Shown piece by piece: positions 35,554-44,455 of a DNA stretch of 64,000 bases (the stretch's first letter is position 1; the number at the start of each line of letters is the position of its first letter). Under the pieces are notes generated by a model. That model was not told the origin of the DNA. It ran no database searches and saw only the letters and a list, made by a program, of their open reading frames with translations. The stretch covers positions 1 through 64,000 of the forward strand of contig JANWWK010000042.1 of assembly GCA_025056175.1 (NCBI GenBank), written 5' to 3'. The translations under genes and the position numbers were made by a program. The stretch comes from Anaerolineales bacterium (GTDB taxonomy: Bacteria > Chloroflexota > Anaerolineae > Anaerolineales > Villigracilaceae).

Positions 35554-37167
35554 CTATAACACCGTTCCCAGCGCTTCGGCACGCAAGAACTGGCCGGTTT
35601 TGGGCAAAAGTTCCAGGTTCAGGTCTAGCAATGAAGTCGGCACAACGCGACAGGCGTGCAACAACTCGTAATCTCGTAAAACATCCTGCGGCCGGCCATC
35701 GGCGCGCACCGTACCGTCGGAGACCAAAATTACGCGGTTGGCATAAATCACTGCTAAATCTACGTCGTGCGTGATGAACAAAACCGCTTCGAAGCCCGGC
35801 ATTTGCAAAATGGCATCCATGAAATTCATGTAATTGCGATAATCTTGCCCGGCGGTTGGCTCGTCCATCACCAGGATTTTTGAACGCATTGCCAGAATCG
35901 CTGCAATCGAAACCCGCTTTTGCTGTCCAAAGGAGAGCGAGAGCGGTGGGTCGTTTTCGCGTTCGCGCAGGTTGACAATTTCCAACGCACGCTTCACATC
36001 TTGTTCGATTTGGGCGGGCGGGTGCTTCAGGTTTTTGGGTCCAAAAGCCAGCTCCTCGCGCACGGTGGGGGCGAACAACATGTGACTGGGGCTTTGGAAG
36101 ACATATCCCAGTGTGCCGGCGATTTCGGCCACGCTCGCCTGGCGTGTATCTTTGCCGTTCACCAGCACGCGCCCGGCCTTTGGTTTGAGCAGGCCGATGG
36201 CGTGCTTGACGAAGGTGGTTTTGCCAGCTCCGTTTGGTCCCAGCACAGCAATCACATCCCCTTTGTTGATTTCAAGGTTGATGCCATGCAGGACTTCGCG
36301 CTCAGATTCGTATCCGAAGGAGACGTTCTCAAACCGCACCAGCGGCATCCCGGCGGAATCTTGCATGCCGGGCAGCAGGGTGATTCTCTCTGGAGCAGGC
36401 TCGTGCGCTGCACGCCGGGCAATCTGTCGCGCCGGAAGTTTTACCTCGCGGAAATCTACTGCGTCTGCCAGGCCTTGCGCATCTCCCGAATAGCGAATTT
36501 CGCCCTCGCTCATGTACATTATCCGGTTCGGATGAATTCTTAAGACATCCTCGACGCGGTGTTCGACCATCAAAATGGTCAACCCTTCATCGGCCAGGCG
36601 GCGAATCATCTCCAGCGCCTCCTGTGCTGAGGCCGGGTCCAGGCTGGCGAGCGGTTCATCCAACAGCAAAATCGAGGGCTTCATCGCCAGTACACCCGCC
36701 AGCGCCACCTTCTGCTTCTCGCCGCCCGAAAGGTGAAAAGTTTCCCGGTCACGCAGGTGCAGAATTTTCAGATAGGCCAGCGCTTCTTCAGCACGGCGGA
36801 TGATTTCAGTGCGCGGCAACCCCATGTTTTCCAGTCCAAAGGCCACTTCGTTGATAACCTTCGTGCCGAGAATCTGCCGTTCTGGGTCTTGCAGCACCGT
36901 CCCTACCATCTGAGAAATACGCGCCAGCGGCAACCCGGTTGTCTCTTGCCCGTGTACCAGGATTTTTCCACTCAGTTCGCCTTTGTACGAGCGCGGAATC
37001 AGACCGTTAATGGCACGAATTAACGTCGTTTTGCCACACCCGCTTGCTCCAGCCAGCAGCAACAGCTCGCCTGGCTCCGCTGAGAATGTGATGTTGTGAA
37101 TGGCCGCCCCCTGCCGGTCGCGGTAACGAAAAGAGACGTTTTCCAGCACCAGCGGCTTGATGCTCAT
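35554..37167 (-). CDS. Fused ECF ATPase with two ABC domains
   Basis: A 537-residue protein carrying both EcfA and EcfA' domains in one chain. The first has Walker A GASGCGKTT, signature LSGGEKQKVALAG and Walker B SILLLDEPLASLD. The second has Walker A GPNGAGKTT, an unusual signature LSFGQQKRVSIAA (Phe for the second Gly), and Walker B ILVMDEPTAGQD. This gives an obligate ATPase pair to drive the ECF transporter. It overlaps the SAM hydrolase gene upstream by four bases. Confidence 0.93.
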   Translation of the reverse strand: MSIKPLVLENVSFRYRDRQGAAIHNITFSAEPGELLLLAGASGCGKTTLIRAINGLIPRSYKGELSGKILVHGQETTGLPLARISQMVGTVLQDPERQILGTKVINEVAFGLENMGLPRTEIIRRAEEALAYLKILHLRDRETFHLSGGEKQKVALAGVLAMKPSILLLDEPLASLDPASAQEALEMIRRLADEGLTILMVEHRVEDVLRIHPNRIMYMSEGEIRYSGDAQGLADAVDFREVKLPARQIARRAAHEPAPERITLLPGMQDSAGMPLVRFENVSFGYESEREVLHGINLEINKGDVIAVLGPNGAGKTTFVKHAIGLLKPKAGRVLVNGKDTRQASVAEIAGTLGYVFQSPSHMLFAPTVREELAFGPKNLKHPPAQIEQDVKRALEIVNLRERENDPPLSLSFGQQKRVSIAAILAMRSKILVMDEPTAGQDYRNYMNFMDAILQMPGFEAVLFITHDVDLAVIYANRVILVSDGTVRADGRPQDVLRDYELLHACRVVPTSLLDLNLELLPKTGQFLRAEALGTVL

Positions 37168-37964
37168 GCGTACACCGCCTCGAAGACATCGCCGACCTGT
37201 ACACCCAACCGTGCCTGGGCGTTGCCGTTGACGACGCAGGCCAGCAGGTTGCCCGTGCTGCCCATCAGCGCCACCAACTCGCCAGGAGCGCGCTCACCAA
37301 ATGTGTTGACCAGGCCGTGAATTTCCGTCCCTGCTATCCGCACAGTGATACGCTCTTTTTGCCGCAGCATCTCGCCAAGATGCTCGCTTCGGATGTTGGA
37401 GGCCACGTTGCCGAAGTGGTCAATATGAATGACCTGTCCACGCCAGCCGGAGGGCGTGCGTTCTGGCCTGGGCAAAGCCAGGCGCACCGGGTCCTCGAAA
37501 GGCGTCCCCAGCGCTTCGAGCGGCGTTCCTGCTGCCAGCCTGCCGGCCACCGGGGCGAAAATATCGCGCCCATGAAAGACATAAGAGACATCGGGAAGCC
37601 AGTATTCGGGCTTGTTCAGGTGAATGAAACGGGTTTCCTGCCCCTGCTGCTCGGCGCGTTCAAGCAGCAGAGTAATGGCGCCGTTATCTGGCCCAACGTA
37701 ATACTGGTTGCCGATAAGTGCTGCCATCGGGCGGCGCGCCGTTCCCACGCCGGGGTCCACTATCACAACGTGAATTGAAAATTCGGGAAAGTAGGGCGCG
37801 GAGCGATACAGAATGAGCGCCGCTTCGGCGATATTTTGCGGCGCTATCAGGTGGCTCAAATCTGAAATCTGCGCCTGGGGCGCAAATTTCCAGATAACAC
37901 CTTTCATCACTCCTACATTCCCATCTTTCAAACCAAAATCGGTCATCAGTGAAACAACGGGCAT
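37164..37964 (-). CDS. SAM hydroxide adenosyltransferase (SAM hydrolase, DUF62)
   Basis: A 266-residue member of the SAM-dependent halogenase-related family. Motifs: SLMTDFGLKDGNVGVMKG at the start, VVIVDPGVGTARRP, GPDNGAITLLLE, YVFHGRDIFAPVAGRLA and VIHIDHFGNVASNI. These enzymes split SAM with hydroxide to adenosine and methionine. It is first in the ECF operon, starts from the ATG at 37964 with AGGAG upstream, and has its own strong promoter. Adenosine made here could be handled by the adenosine kinase encoded at 48187. Halogenase activity is unlikely but not excluded. Confidence 0.92.
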   Translation of the reverse strand: MPVVSLMTDFGLKDGNVGVMKGVIWKFAPQAQISDLSHLIAPQNIAEAALILYRSAPYFPEFSIHVVIVDPGVGTARRPMAALIGNQYYVGPDNGAITLLLERAEQQGQETRFIHLNKPEYWLPDVSYVFHGRDIFAPVAGRLAAGTPLEALGTPFEDPVRLALPRPERTPSGWRGQVIHIDHFGNVASNIRSEHLGEMLRQKERITVRIAGTEIHGLVNTFGERAPGELVALMGSTGNLLACVVNGNAQARLGVQVGDVFEAVYA

Positions 37965-37995
37965 GCACGGCTCCTGTGGGGAAAAATGTTCCTAA

Positions 37996-38025
37996 ATTAT
38001 GCGCTGAACAAAAGGAAAATGTCAA
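37996..38025 (-). promoter_or_regulatory. Promoter of the SAM hydrolase-ECF operon
   Basis: Minus-strand TTGACA (38025-38020), an 18-bp spacer, CATAAT (38001-37996); transcription start near 37989, about 25 bases before the ATG, with an AGGAG site. Confidence 0.7.
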
Positions 38026-38319
38026 GCAGATAAAAGACCTTACAAAAATGTCAGGTTTGTCTATATTCTGTCTATGGTCTTGCGGTAACATAAAGACAAC
38101 AAATCGAAAACGTGGTTTGGGGCCCACGTTTCGGACACCGGCAAGCAGGAAGGGGGACTTCCGCCGCCGGTGTCTGGCTTTAATGGCCTGAGTGATGTAA
38201 TTTTCAACTTGCAAAAATGATATTAATTACAAAAAAGAAAGGTGTGCTGCGGGCATCTATCCAAAAATTCGTGCAGTATATCGGTAGAAGGATCTCACAA
38301 CCCGAAATCCCATTTGGGG
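38026..38319. other. Gene-free divergent intergenic region with structured element
   Basis: Within the 367-base gap between the SAM hydrolase and the NUDIX gene, 38109-38174 holds two hairpins: AACGTGG/CCACGTT (38109-38115 with 38124-38130) and GACACCGGC/GCCGGTGTC (38134-38142 with 38166-38174) with a nested GGAAG/CTTCC stem. It lies upstream of both divergent promoters, so it is not a leader of either gene. Could be a small RNA or a bidirectional barrier. A repeated TAGACA pair (reverse strand, about 38057-38076) is also present. No ORF is credible. Confidence 0.45.
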
Positions 38320-38325
38320 TAAAAT
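38320..38325 (+). promoter_or_regulatory. -10 box of the NUDIX gene
   Basis: TAAAAT, nine bases before the ATG at 38335 (six before an in-frame TTG at 38332). No ribosome-binding site is visible. Confidence 0.45.
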
Positions 38326-38334
38326 CAGACTTTG

Positions 38335-38841
38335 ATGCCCGACGAACAAAATCTCGACCGTTCCCGCTATCAGGTAATCCCCCGCGTGCTGGTGTTCGTC
38401 ACGCGTGGAGAGGAAATTCTGCTGCTCCAAATTGCGCCGCGTAAAGGCAAAATCACCCGTTGGACGGGACGTTACAACGGACTGGGCGGTCACATCGAAC
38501 GCGGAGAAGACCCTCTTACAGCCGCGCGGCGTGAATTGCTGGAAGAAGCCGGCGTGACGGCGGATTTGCGCTTACGTGGGATTTTACTGGTGGATACAGG
38601 GGAAGCGGTGGGCATCGCGTTGCACATTTTTCATGGGGAGTATCGTTCGGGCGAACTGCGTGCAACCCCCGAAGGTACGCCAGCCTGGATTCCGCGCCAC
38701 AGACTTTCTGAAATTCCTCTTGTCGAAGACGCTCCCGTGTTGATTGAAACCGTGCTTGCCATGCGCTCTGATTCGCCTCCGTTTTGCGGCAGGTCGTTTT
38801 ATGAAGAGGACGCTCTGCGTGTGGTGATAAACCAGGCCTGA
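38335..38841 (+). CDS. NUDIX hydrolase
   Basis: A 168-residue enzyme with a complete Nudix box, G-x5-E-x7-REUxEExGU, at about residues 52-74 (GHIERGED, then RRELLEEAGV). It hydrolyses a nucleoside diphosphate linked to another group, such as oxidised nucleotides or nucleotide sugars. The WTGRYNGLGG motif just before the box is typical of MutT/8-oxo-dGTPase-like members. The divergent SAM hydrolase is not obviously linked. A -10 box very close to the start suggests a leaderless mRNA. Confidence 0.9.
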   Translation: MPDEQNLDRSRYQVIPRVLVFVTRGEEILLLQIAPRKGKITRWTGRYNGLGGHIERGEDPLTAARRELLEEAGVTADLRLRGILLVDTGEAVGIALHIFHGEYRSGELRATPEGTPAWIPRHRLSEIPLVEDAPVLIETVLAMRSDSPPFCGRSFYEEDALRVVINQA

Positions 38842-38882
38842 AGCGGAGTTCTTTCGGCTGCCTTTTTCTCCCAATATCTCCC

Positions 38883-40079
38883 TTAAAACACCACCTTAAT
38901 CGCTTTCAGGTGAATGCTGAACGTACTGCCTTTGCCCGGTTCGCTCTCTACGGTGAGCTGTCCATTGTGCTGTTTGATGACCTGCTGGGTAATGGCAAGC
39001 CCTAACCCCAGTCCACTAAACAGGTGTTCGCCGCTTTGTTCAAGATGGTAGAAGCGGTCGAAAATATGGGGCAACCGTTCCTTTTCGATGCCGATGCCAT
39101 GGTCGCTGACAGAGATGATGACGGTGTTCGGGTCTTTTTGCACGCGAATCGTCACCGGGCCGCCGTTAGGGCTAAATTTGATGGCGTTATCCACCAGCGC
39201 CGAGAGTGCGCGTTCCAGCGTCTTGGGGTCGCCCGAAACAGCGGGCAGGTCGGGTTCGCTTTCGACTTGCAGCGTCACCAGATGCGCAGCGGCTTTTTCC
39301 TGAAAGGCTTCGACAACGTTTTGAACGATTTCCTGTATTCGCACCGGCTGAAATTTTGGCAGAATCAAATCCATTTCTTGCAGGAACAAAATATCGTTGA
39401 CCAGCGCGGTAATTTGTGCAATGTTGCGTGCAACTGCTTGCAGCGTGCCTGGCAGTTTATCGGGCGTTATCAGACCGTTTTGGATCAGTTGCAAGAAGCC
39501 TCCGGCTGCCATCAGTGGGGTGCGTAACTGGTGGGCGATATTGCTCAAAAATTCGCGCCGTGCCAGTTCCTGTTCGGCCAGTTTCTGGTAGGCCTGGGCT
39601 AATTCGCTGGTGCGAATGCGGAGGTCTTCGATAGCCATCTCGTCGTTCTCGCGCAGACGGGTCGAAATCTCACGCACCATTGCAATTGCTACGCTGGAAG
39701 AATGCCGTAAGACGCGCTCGAAATCCTCGCGGTCAATCTCCATCACCGTTACGGGTTCGACGGCTGTCACCGTTGCAGCGCGCGGCGCGTTGTGGATGAG
39801 CGCCATCTCACCAAAGAAGTCGCCTGCTTCCAATTCTTTAAGATGTCTTTGTTCGATGTTGTTGATGGTTTTGGTAACGTTTACCCGTCCCTCGAGCAGG
39901 ATGTAAAATTTTGATTCGACTTTGCCCTCGTGTGTCAGGACAGTGCCGGCAGGATACGTCTGCACCTGACCGCTCTGCAGGAGTTCCTGAATTTCCCACT
40001 GATTGATGCCCGGAAAGGCGCGCACGAGAATTTCTTTGGGGGAAGGCAGGGATTTGCGGGGAAAATCCAGTGTGTTCAC
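38883..40079 (-). CDS. Cyclic-nucleotide-binding sensor histidine kinase (paralogue)
   Basis: A 398-residue kinase with the same architecture as the one at 31104. The cNMP-binding domain (about 15-135) has the cassette GEMALIHNAPRAATV (E91, R100). A coiled linker leads to HisKA (H183 in IAHQLRTPLMAAG) and HATPase_c (LVDNAIKFS, DHGIGIE, GLGLGLAI). Start is taken as GTG 40079 because GAGG lies five bases upstream; a TTG at 40100 is also open. Soluble, no response regulator adjacent. It lies 29 bases after the alpha/beta hydrolase gene on the same strand, so both may be cotranscribed. Confidence 0.9.
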   Translation of the reverse strand: MNTLDFPRKSLPSPKEILVRAFPGINQWEIQELLQSGQVQTYPAGTVLTHEGKVESKFYILLEGRVNVTKTINNIEQRHLKELEAGDFFGEMALIHNAPRAATVTAVEPVTVMEIDREDFERVLRHSSSVAIAMVREISTRLRENDEMAIEDLRIRTSELAQAYQKLAEQELARREFLSNIAHQLRTPLMAAGGFLQLIQNGLITPDKLPGTLQAVARNIAQITALVNDILFLQEMDLILPKFQPVRIQEIVQNVVEAFQEKAAAHLVTLQVESEPDLPAVSGDPKTLERALSALVDNAIKFSPNGGPVTIRVQKDPNTVIISVSDHGIGIEKERLPHIFDRFYHLEQSGEHLFSGLGLGLAITQQVIKQHNGQLTVESEPGKGSTFSIHLKAIKVVF

Positions 40080-40108
40080 AGGTACCTCACTTGCGCTCAA
40101 ACATATTT

Positions 40109-41080
40109 TTAGCGTTGGATGGCCGCCAGTAAAAAGTCGAGCAGGATTTGTCCGAAGCCGGCTTCCATCTTACGCGGCACGAGGAAATCCTGTCCGTGTT
40201 TCTTGCCTTCATAGCCTGCGATACGATAATAGGCCGTCACCGGCAGGCTGGTGCAGGTTGCGGCGGTGTTCCCGTCGTTGAAGGAATAGATACACCGCAC
40301 GGGTTTGGCGGTATTTGAGACTCGTCGGGCGTTTTCAGCCCAGTCCAGGCCAAGATGACTGCCCGGTGAAATGGCGAAGACGCCGACGCAACCTTTTCCG
40401 CACGCGTTCAAGACCGCATCGGCGCCAATGCTTGTACCAATCCCGAGGATTCGCTGGGGGTCGGCATGGGGCAGCGTGGCTGCACGGGCATAGGCAGCAC
40501 GCGCATCCAGCAGATAGCCGCGCCGCGCCTCATCTGTCAGGTAAGCAAAGACGGGCCCGGGACTTTCGCCGTGTCCGCGAAAATCGAACGTCAGCACGTT
40601 GAAGTGAACCCCCTCCGGCAGGAGCGGCAGTTTTCCCTGTGCGCTCAACGTGGCAGTGGGGGCGTTTTGCCCTTTGACCGGCATGTTTTGCAGCCACGGA
40701 ATCAGCTCGGTAATTGGCCAGGCCTGCGCCTGGTTGCTGCCGAATTGATGCATTAACACCACGACCGGTGAGTTTGGCTGTGGGGCGATGTAATAGTAGC
40801 CGACCAGTTCCAGTCCGTCTTCGGTGGGGATGGTGATTCGTTCGCCGAGCGGGCTCCAAAAAGGAGTCACAGTGATGTTGATGGGCGTTTGGCTCGGTTC
40901 GGGCGTGAGTGTGGCGCGTCGGGTGGGCGCAGGCAAGGGCGTAGGGGCTGCTGGTGGCGTGTATGTGGCGCTCTGTGGCAGAGTGAGCGGTGCAGGGGCA
41001 GGGAAATTTGCTTCTGGCTGGCATGCGGTCAGCCACAAAAAAACAAAAGGCGCAAGCCGTTCGGCCATCTTCCACAGCAT
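40109..41080 (-). CDS. Alpha/beta-hydrolase lipoprotein
   Basis: A 323-residue surface-anchored hydrolase. The lipoprotein signal ends in FLWLTAC (C20), then a Pro/Thr tether (about 25-70). The hydrolase core has VVVLMHQFGSNQAQAW, FDFRGHGESPGP, the nucleophile elbow GIGTSIGAD (Ser), and a distal AGYEGKKHGQDFL that would bring the His. Substrate may be an ester or lipid; unknown. A TATAAT box ends six bases before the ATG at 41080. Confidence 0.82.
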   Translation of the reverse strand: MLWKMAERLAPFVFLWLTACQPEANFPAPAPLTLPQSATYTPPAAPTPLPAPTRRATLTPEPSQTPINITVTPFWSPLGERITIPTEDGLELVGYYYIAPQPNSPVVVLMHQFGSNQAQAWPITELIPWLQNMPVKGQNAPTATLSAQGKLPLLPEGVHFNVLTFDFRGHGESPGPVFAYLTDEARRGYLLDARAAYARAATLPHADPQRILGIGTSIGADAVLNACGKGCVGVFAISPGSHLGLDWAENARRVSNTAKPVRCIYSFNDGNTAATCTSLPVTAYYRIAGYEGKKHGQDFLVPRKMEAGFGQILLDFLLAAIQR

Positions 41081-41086
41081 GGGTCT

Positions 41087-41092
41087 ATTATA
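41087..41092 (-). promoter_or_regulatory. -10 box of the alpha/beta hydrolase
   Basis: Minus-strand TATAAT with only AGACCC between it and the ATG, so the predicted transcript starts at the start codon. No good -35 element. Confidence 0.55.
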
Positions 41093-41107
41093 CGCTATCC
41101 GCTTTGC

Positions 41108-42532
41108 TCAAATGACCTGTCCCTGGCTGCGTTTCAAGAATTGACCGCCGCCGCGTGTGCCGAGCCAGTGCTCTCCGTCCACAATTAACTTTCCGCGCAG
41201 GAAGACTTTTTCCGGGTAGCCGGTCAGTTCCCAGCCTTCATAAAGGTTGTAATCGGTACGCTGGTGTGACCAGGCCACGCCGTATTTCACGGTTTTTTCC
41301 GGGTCCCAAATTACCAGGTCGGCATCGGAACCGGGCAGGAGCGCGCCTTTGCGGGGATACAGACCGAAGATTTTGGCAGGGTTGGTGGAGGTCAGCGCTA
41401 CGAACTGGTTGGGTGTAATTTTGCCCGCCCGCACGCCATACGTCCACAAAACCGGCAATCTATCCTGCACACCCGGCAGGCCATTCGGGATTTTGGTGAA
41501 ATCGTCTTTGCCCAGTTCTTTGCCGGGGATAGCCACTTCCTGTCCTTCGTATACGATAGGTTTCGTGCCATCGAAGAAGAAGGGACAGTGGTCGGTGCCG
41601 ATAGTTTGAATTTCATCGTTTTTAAGCGCCTGCCATAGACGGGCGTTGTCTTCGGCAGAACGCATGGGAGGGGAACAAATCCACTTGGCGCCATCAGGGC
41701 GTTGCAGGTGTTCCAGAGTGAAAAACAGGTACTGTGGACAGGTCTCGCCCATGACCGGTGCGCCGTGTTGCCGGGCGTAGGTGAGCATATCGGCTTCGCC
41801 GCCCGCGTTCATGTGGACGATATAGACCGGCGCATCGGCCTGTTTGGACATCGCCGCCAGGCGCAGAGTGGCTTCGATCGCTCCCCATGCCGGTCGGGTA
41901 TGAGCGTGCCATTCGGGCGCGGTGCGCCTGGCATTTTGTGCTTCGGCCACCAGTGTTTCGATGACATCGCCATTTTCGCAATGTGCCATAACGAGCATGC
42001 CGTTTTCTCTGGCAATCTGCAACGCCTGAAAGATACTGCCGTCATCCAGGCGCAGGCGGCCATTGTACGCGGTGAACACTTTCAGGGTAGTGATTCCCAT
42101 CTCGGGCAGAAGTGGAATTTCGGCGGCAACCTGCTCATCGAAGCGCGTCAGGTTCATGTGAAAGGAGTAGTCTATGGCAGCTTTTTCGGCTTTTTCCAGC
42201 CAGCGTTCGACCGAATAGCGGAATCCCTTCGGCTCATGGACGACGAAATCCATCACGGTTGTGGTTCCGCCAAAGGCGGCGGCTTTATGACCGGTGTAGT
42301 GGTCATCTGAAGAGACGGTTCCGAACATCGGCAGGTCGAAGTGGCAGTGCGGGTCAATGCCGCCGGGGGTGATGAACTTTCCGGCGGCGTTGACGATGTC
42401 GAGATGTTCTGTGTGTGAAAAGTCTGAACCAGGCGCAAGAACGGCGCGGATAGTTTCGCCCTCGATAAGAATATCGGCCTGAATGGTTTCTGAAGCCGTG
42501 ATAAGTGTGCCATTTTGGATGAGTGTTGCCAT
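41108..42532 (-). CDS. Dihydropyrimidinase / D-hydantoinase
   Basis: A 474-residue cyclic amidohydrolase. The binuclear metal site is intact: H62 and H64 in DPHCHFD, carboxylated lysine K151 in TTLKVFTAYNG, later His in MAHCENGD and YIVHMNAGG, and the Asp in GTDHCPF. It opens dihydropyrimidine or hydantoin rings in reductive pyrimidine catabolism. ATG at 42532 has AAGGAG upstream; the frame is open to 42589. No dihydropyrimidine dehydrogenase or beta-ureidopropionase is nearby, so the true substrate may be another cyclic amide. Confidence 0.9.
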   Translation of the reverse strand: MATLIQNGTLITASETIQADILIEGETIRAVLAPGSDFSHTEHLDIVNAAGKFITPGGIDPHCHFDLPMFGTVSSDDHYTGHKAAAFGGTTTVMDFVVHEPKGFRYSVERWLEKAEKAAIDYSFHMNLTRFDEQVAAEIPLLPEMGITTLKVFTAYNGRLRLDDGSIFQALQIARENGMLVMAHCENGDVIETLVAEAQNARRTAPEWHAHTRPAWGAIEATLRLAAMSKQADAPVYIVHMNAGGEADMLTYARQHGAPVMGETCPQYLFFTLEHLQRPDGAKWICSPPMRSAEDNARLWQALKNDEIQTIGTDHCPFFFDGTKPIVYEGQEVAIPGKELGKDDFTKIPNGLPGVQDRLPVLWTYGVRAGKITPNQFVALTSTNPAKIFGLYPRKGALLPGSDADLVIWDPEKTVKYGVAWSHQRTDYNLYEGWELTGYPEKVFLRGKLIVDGEHWLGTRGGGQFLKRSQGQVI

Positions 42533-42630
42533 AGCCGTTCTCCTTGGCGTGCAAAAACTGCTGAAAATTGCCTGTATGCGTCCGGTCATTGAAATTATAA
42601 TAGCGCATTATCTTTTTGTAGGAGAAGTCC

Positions 42631-43734
42631 ATGAAAAACGTCGAGGCTCTGGCGCACGCATACATCTTCAACCCTCCTGCGAATTGGAAACGGATTCTGG
42701 CGCAAAATCCGCGTGTTGCGCCCCGTTACTGGCCGCGCCTGGCGCGCATGCAGTTGACTGGCTGGCTGGTCGAACCGCTGCGACAGCGGGAAGCACGCGA
42801 ATATCACGATGTCGTTGCCCGCACGCCTGTTCACCCGCAGCCAATTTTTATTATGGGGTTATGGCGCAGCGGCACGACGTATCTCCACCATCTGATGGGC
42901 ATGGACCCCAATCTGGGCTATGCCACCACTCTGCAGTGTCTGATTCCGGGAACGGTTCTCAAATACGGGCCAGTCATGCAGCGCTTTTTCTCCAAGTTTT
43001 TGCCGAAAACCCGTCCTTTTGATAATGTAAGCGTTGAGCTGGATACGCCGCAGGAGGAAGAACTGGCCGTTGCTAATCTCTTCCCCTACAGTCAATATCA
43101 TTCCTGGATGTTTCCGCAACGAAGCCGTTTGATTTATGAAAAATACATGCGCTTAAATGGCCTGACGTCGGAAGAATACCGTGAGTGGCGCTCCGCCTAT
43201 TTGTGGGTTTTGCGTCAGACGAGTTATCTGCAAGGCGGCAAGCCGCTGGTGTTGAAATCGCCCACCAATCTCACGCGTGTCCGCGCTTTGCTCGAACTCT
43301 TTCCTGAAGCGCGCTTCATCGAAATTGTTCGTAATCCCTTGCGGACGTGGCTTTCCTATCAGCATTTGCAAAACTTTTTGCTGCGCATGCACCATCTGCA
43401 AGATTATCAACGCGCGCACACGCGAGAAGATGAGTTGTATATCTTCACTGAATCGATTCGACAGTGGTATGCGGACAAAGCCCTCATCCCTGTCGGACAT
43501 CTGGTTTCGGTGCGGTACGAAGACCTCGTTGCTCACCCTTTGCGCGAAATGCAGCGAATTTACGAGGCATTGGGACTTTCGTCGCACGAGGTGTTGCCGC
43601 GTTGGAAACAATATCTGGCTGGCGTGGCCGATTACAAAACCAACCGCCTTCAGGCGAGTGAGGAAGAAATCAAACTGGCCCGTCAGCATTTTGCGTTTCT
43701 CTATGAAGCCGGCGGTTACACGCCGGATTGGTAA
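42631..43734 (+). CDS. Sulfotransferase-family protein
   Basis: A 367-residue protein of the sulfotransferase fold. The PAPS 5'-phosphosulfate loop is FIMGLWRSGTTYLHHLMG near residue 75, and the 3'-phosphate motif is EARFIEIVRNPLRTWLSYQH near residue 230. It would move sulfate from PAPS to a lipid or polysaccharide. The C-terminal region (VSVRYEDLVAHPLREMQRIYEALGL) is also typical. The gene has a GGAGA site and stands alone before yggT. Confidence 0.87.
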   Translation: MKNVEALAHAYIFNPPANWKRILAQNPRVAPRYWPRLARMQLTGWLVEPLRQREAREYHDVVARTPVHPQPIFIMGLWRSGTTYLHHLMGMDPNLGYATTLQCLIPGTVLKYGPVMQRFFSKFLPKTRPFDNVSVELDTPQEEELAVANLFPYSQYHSWMFPQRSRLIYEKYMRLNGLTSEEYREWRSAYLWVLRQTSYLQGGKPLVLKSPTNLTRVRALLELFPEARFIEIVRNPLRTWLSYQHLQNFLLRMHHLQDYQRAHTREDELYIFTESIRQWYADKALIPVGHLVSVRYEDLVAHPLREMQRIYEALGLSSHEVLPRWKQYLAGVADYKTNRLQASEEEIKLARQHFAFLYEAGGYTPDW

Positions 43735-43751
43735 TCTAAAGGAGATGTTTG

Positions 43752-44009
43752 ATGAACCTCATCCTGGCTGAAGCGATTCGCTGGTTTTCGCAAGTTATCG
43801 TCATTCTGGTTCTCGCGCATATCATCCTGTCATATTTTCTCTCGCCCTATCATCCGATTCGTGCGTTTGTAGACCGGCTGGTCGAGCCGCTGCTAGCCCC
43901 CATTCGGCGGGTAGTACCTTTGGTGGGGATGCTCGATTTCAGCCCAATGATTTTGATAATTCTGGTACAATTAATAGCGCAAGTTCTCGTATCCCTGCTG
44001 TTCCTGTGA
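43752..44009 (+). CDS. YggT-family membrane protein
   Basis: An 85-residue protein with two membrane helices (about 8-28 and 62-84). LSYFLSPYHPIRAFVDRLVEPLLAPIRR is the family's conserved cytoplasmic or interfacial segment. YggT members are linked to envelope or osmotic stress and, in photosynthetic bacteria, chloroplast YlmG-like functions. It lies 11 bases before the DUF167 gene; the yggT-yggU order is conserved in many bacteria. Confidence 0.87.
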   Translation: MNLILAEAIRWFSQVIVILVLAHIILSYFLSPYHPIRAFVDRLVEPLLAPIRRVVPLVGMLDFSPMILIILVQLIAQVLVSLLFL

Positions 44010-44020
44010 CGAGGTGACGT

Positions 44021-44329
44021 ATGGAAGCCAGGAAGTTTCGCTTGCACGATGGCCGTCGGGGGGCTGCGCTGGCCGTGCGGGTGACTCCGCGCGCAAGCCG
44101 CAATGAAATAACCGAAATCCAACCCGATGGAACAGTCAAAGTTCGTCTGATGGCCGCGCCCGAAGCCGAAGCCAACGCTGCGCTTATCACTTTCCTTGCT
44201 GGTGTGTTGGGCGTGCCGGAGAACAAAATCGAAATTGTGGCCGGCGAATCGGGCCGTGATAAATTGCTTTCGGTGCTGGACATCGAAAAGGACGAAGTAC
44301 AGCAAAGACTCCTGGCGTATCTCGAATAG
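44021..44329 (+). CDS. DUF167/YggU-family protein
   Basis: A 102-residue small alpha/beta protein. Conserved core: LAVRVTPRASRNEITEI, VKVRLMAAPEAEANAALITFLA and NKIEIVAGESGRDKLLSV. This family usually follows yggT, as here. Molecular function is not established. A terminator follows at 44337. Confidence 0.9.
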   Translation: MEARKFRLHDGRRGAALAVRVTPRASRNEITEIQPDGTVKVRLMAAPEAEANAALITFLAGVLGVPENKIEIVAGESGRDKLLSVLDIEKDEVQQRLLAYLE

Positions 44330-44336
44330 ACATTCC

Positions 44337-44368
44337 AACGGCGGACTTGCACCAGTCCGCCGTTTTTT
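44337..44368 (+). terminator. Terminator after the yggT-DUF167 pair
   Basis: Eleven-base stem AACGGCGGACT/AGTCCGCCGTT (44337-44347 with 44354-44364) and a T-run to 44368. Confidence 0.9.
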
Positions 44369-44455
44369 GCAGTTGCGGCTACCCTGCGCGTGCTATTTCC
44401 CAAGTAGCAGGATGATTTACGGTGCTTTTTCCGTCCATTTTTTGTAGTAGATGAG

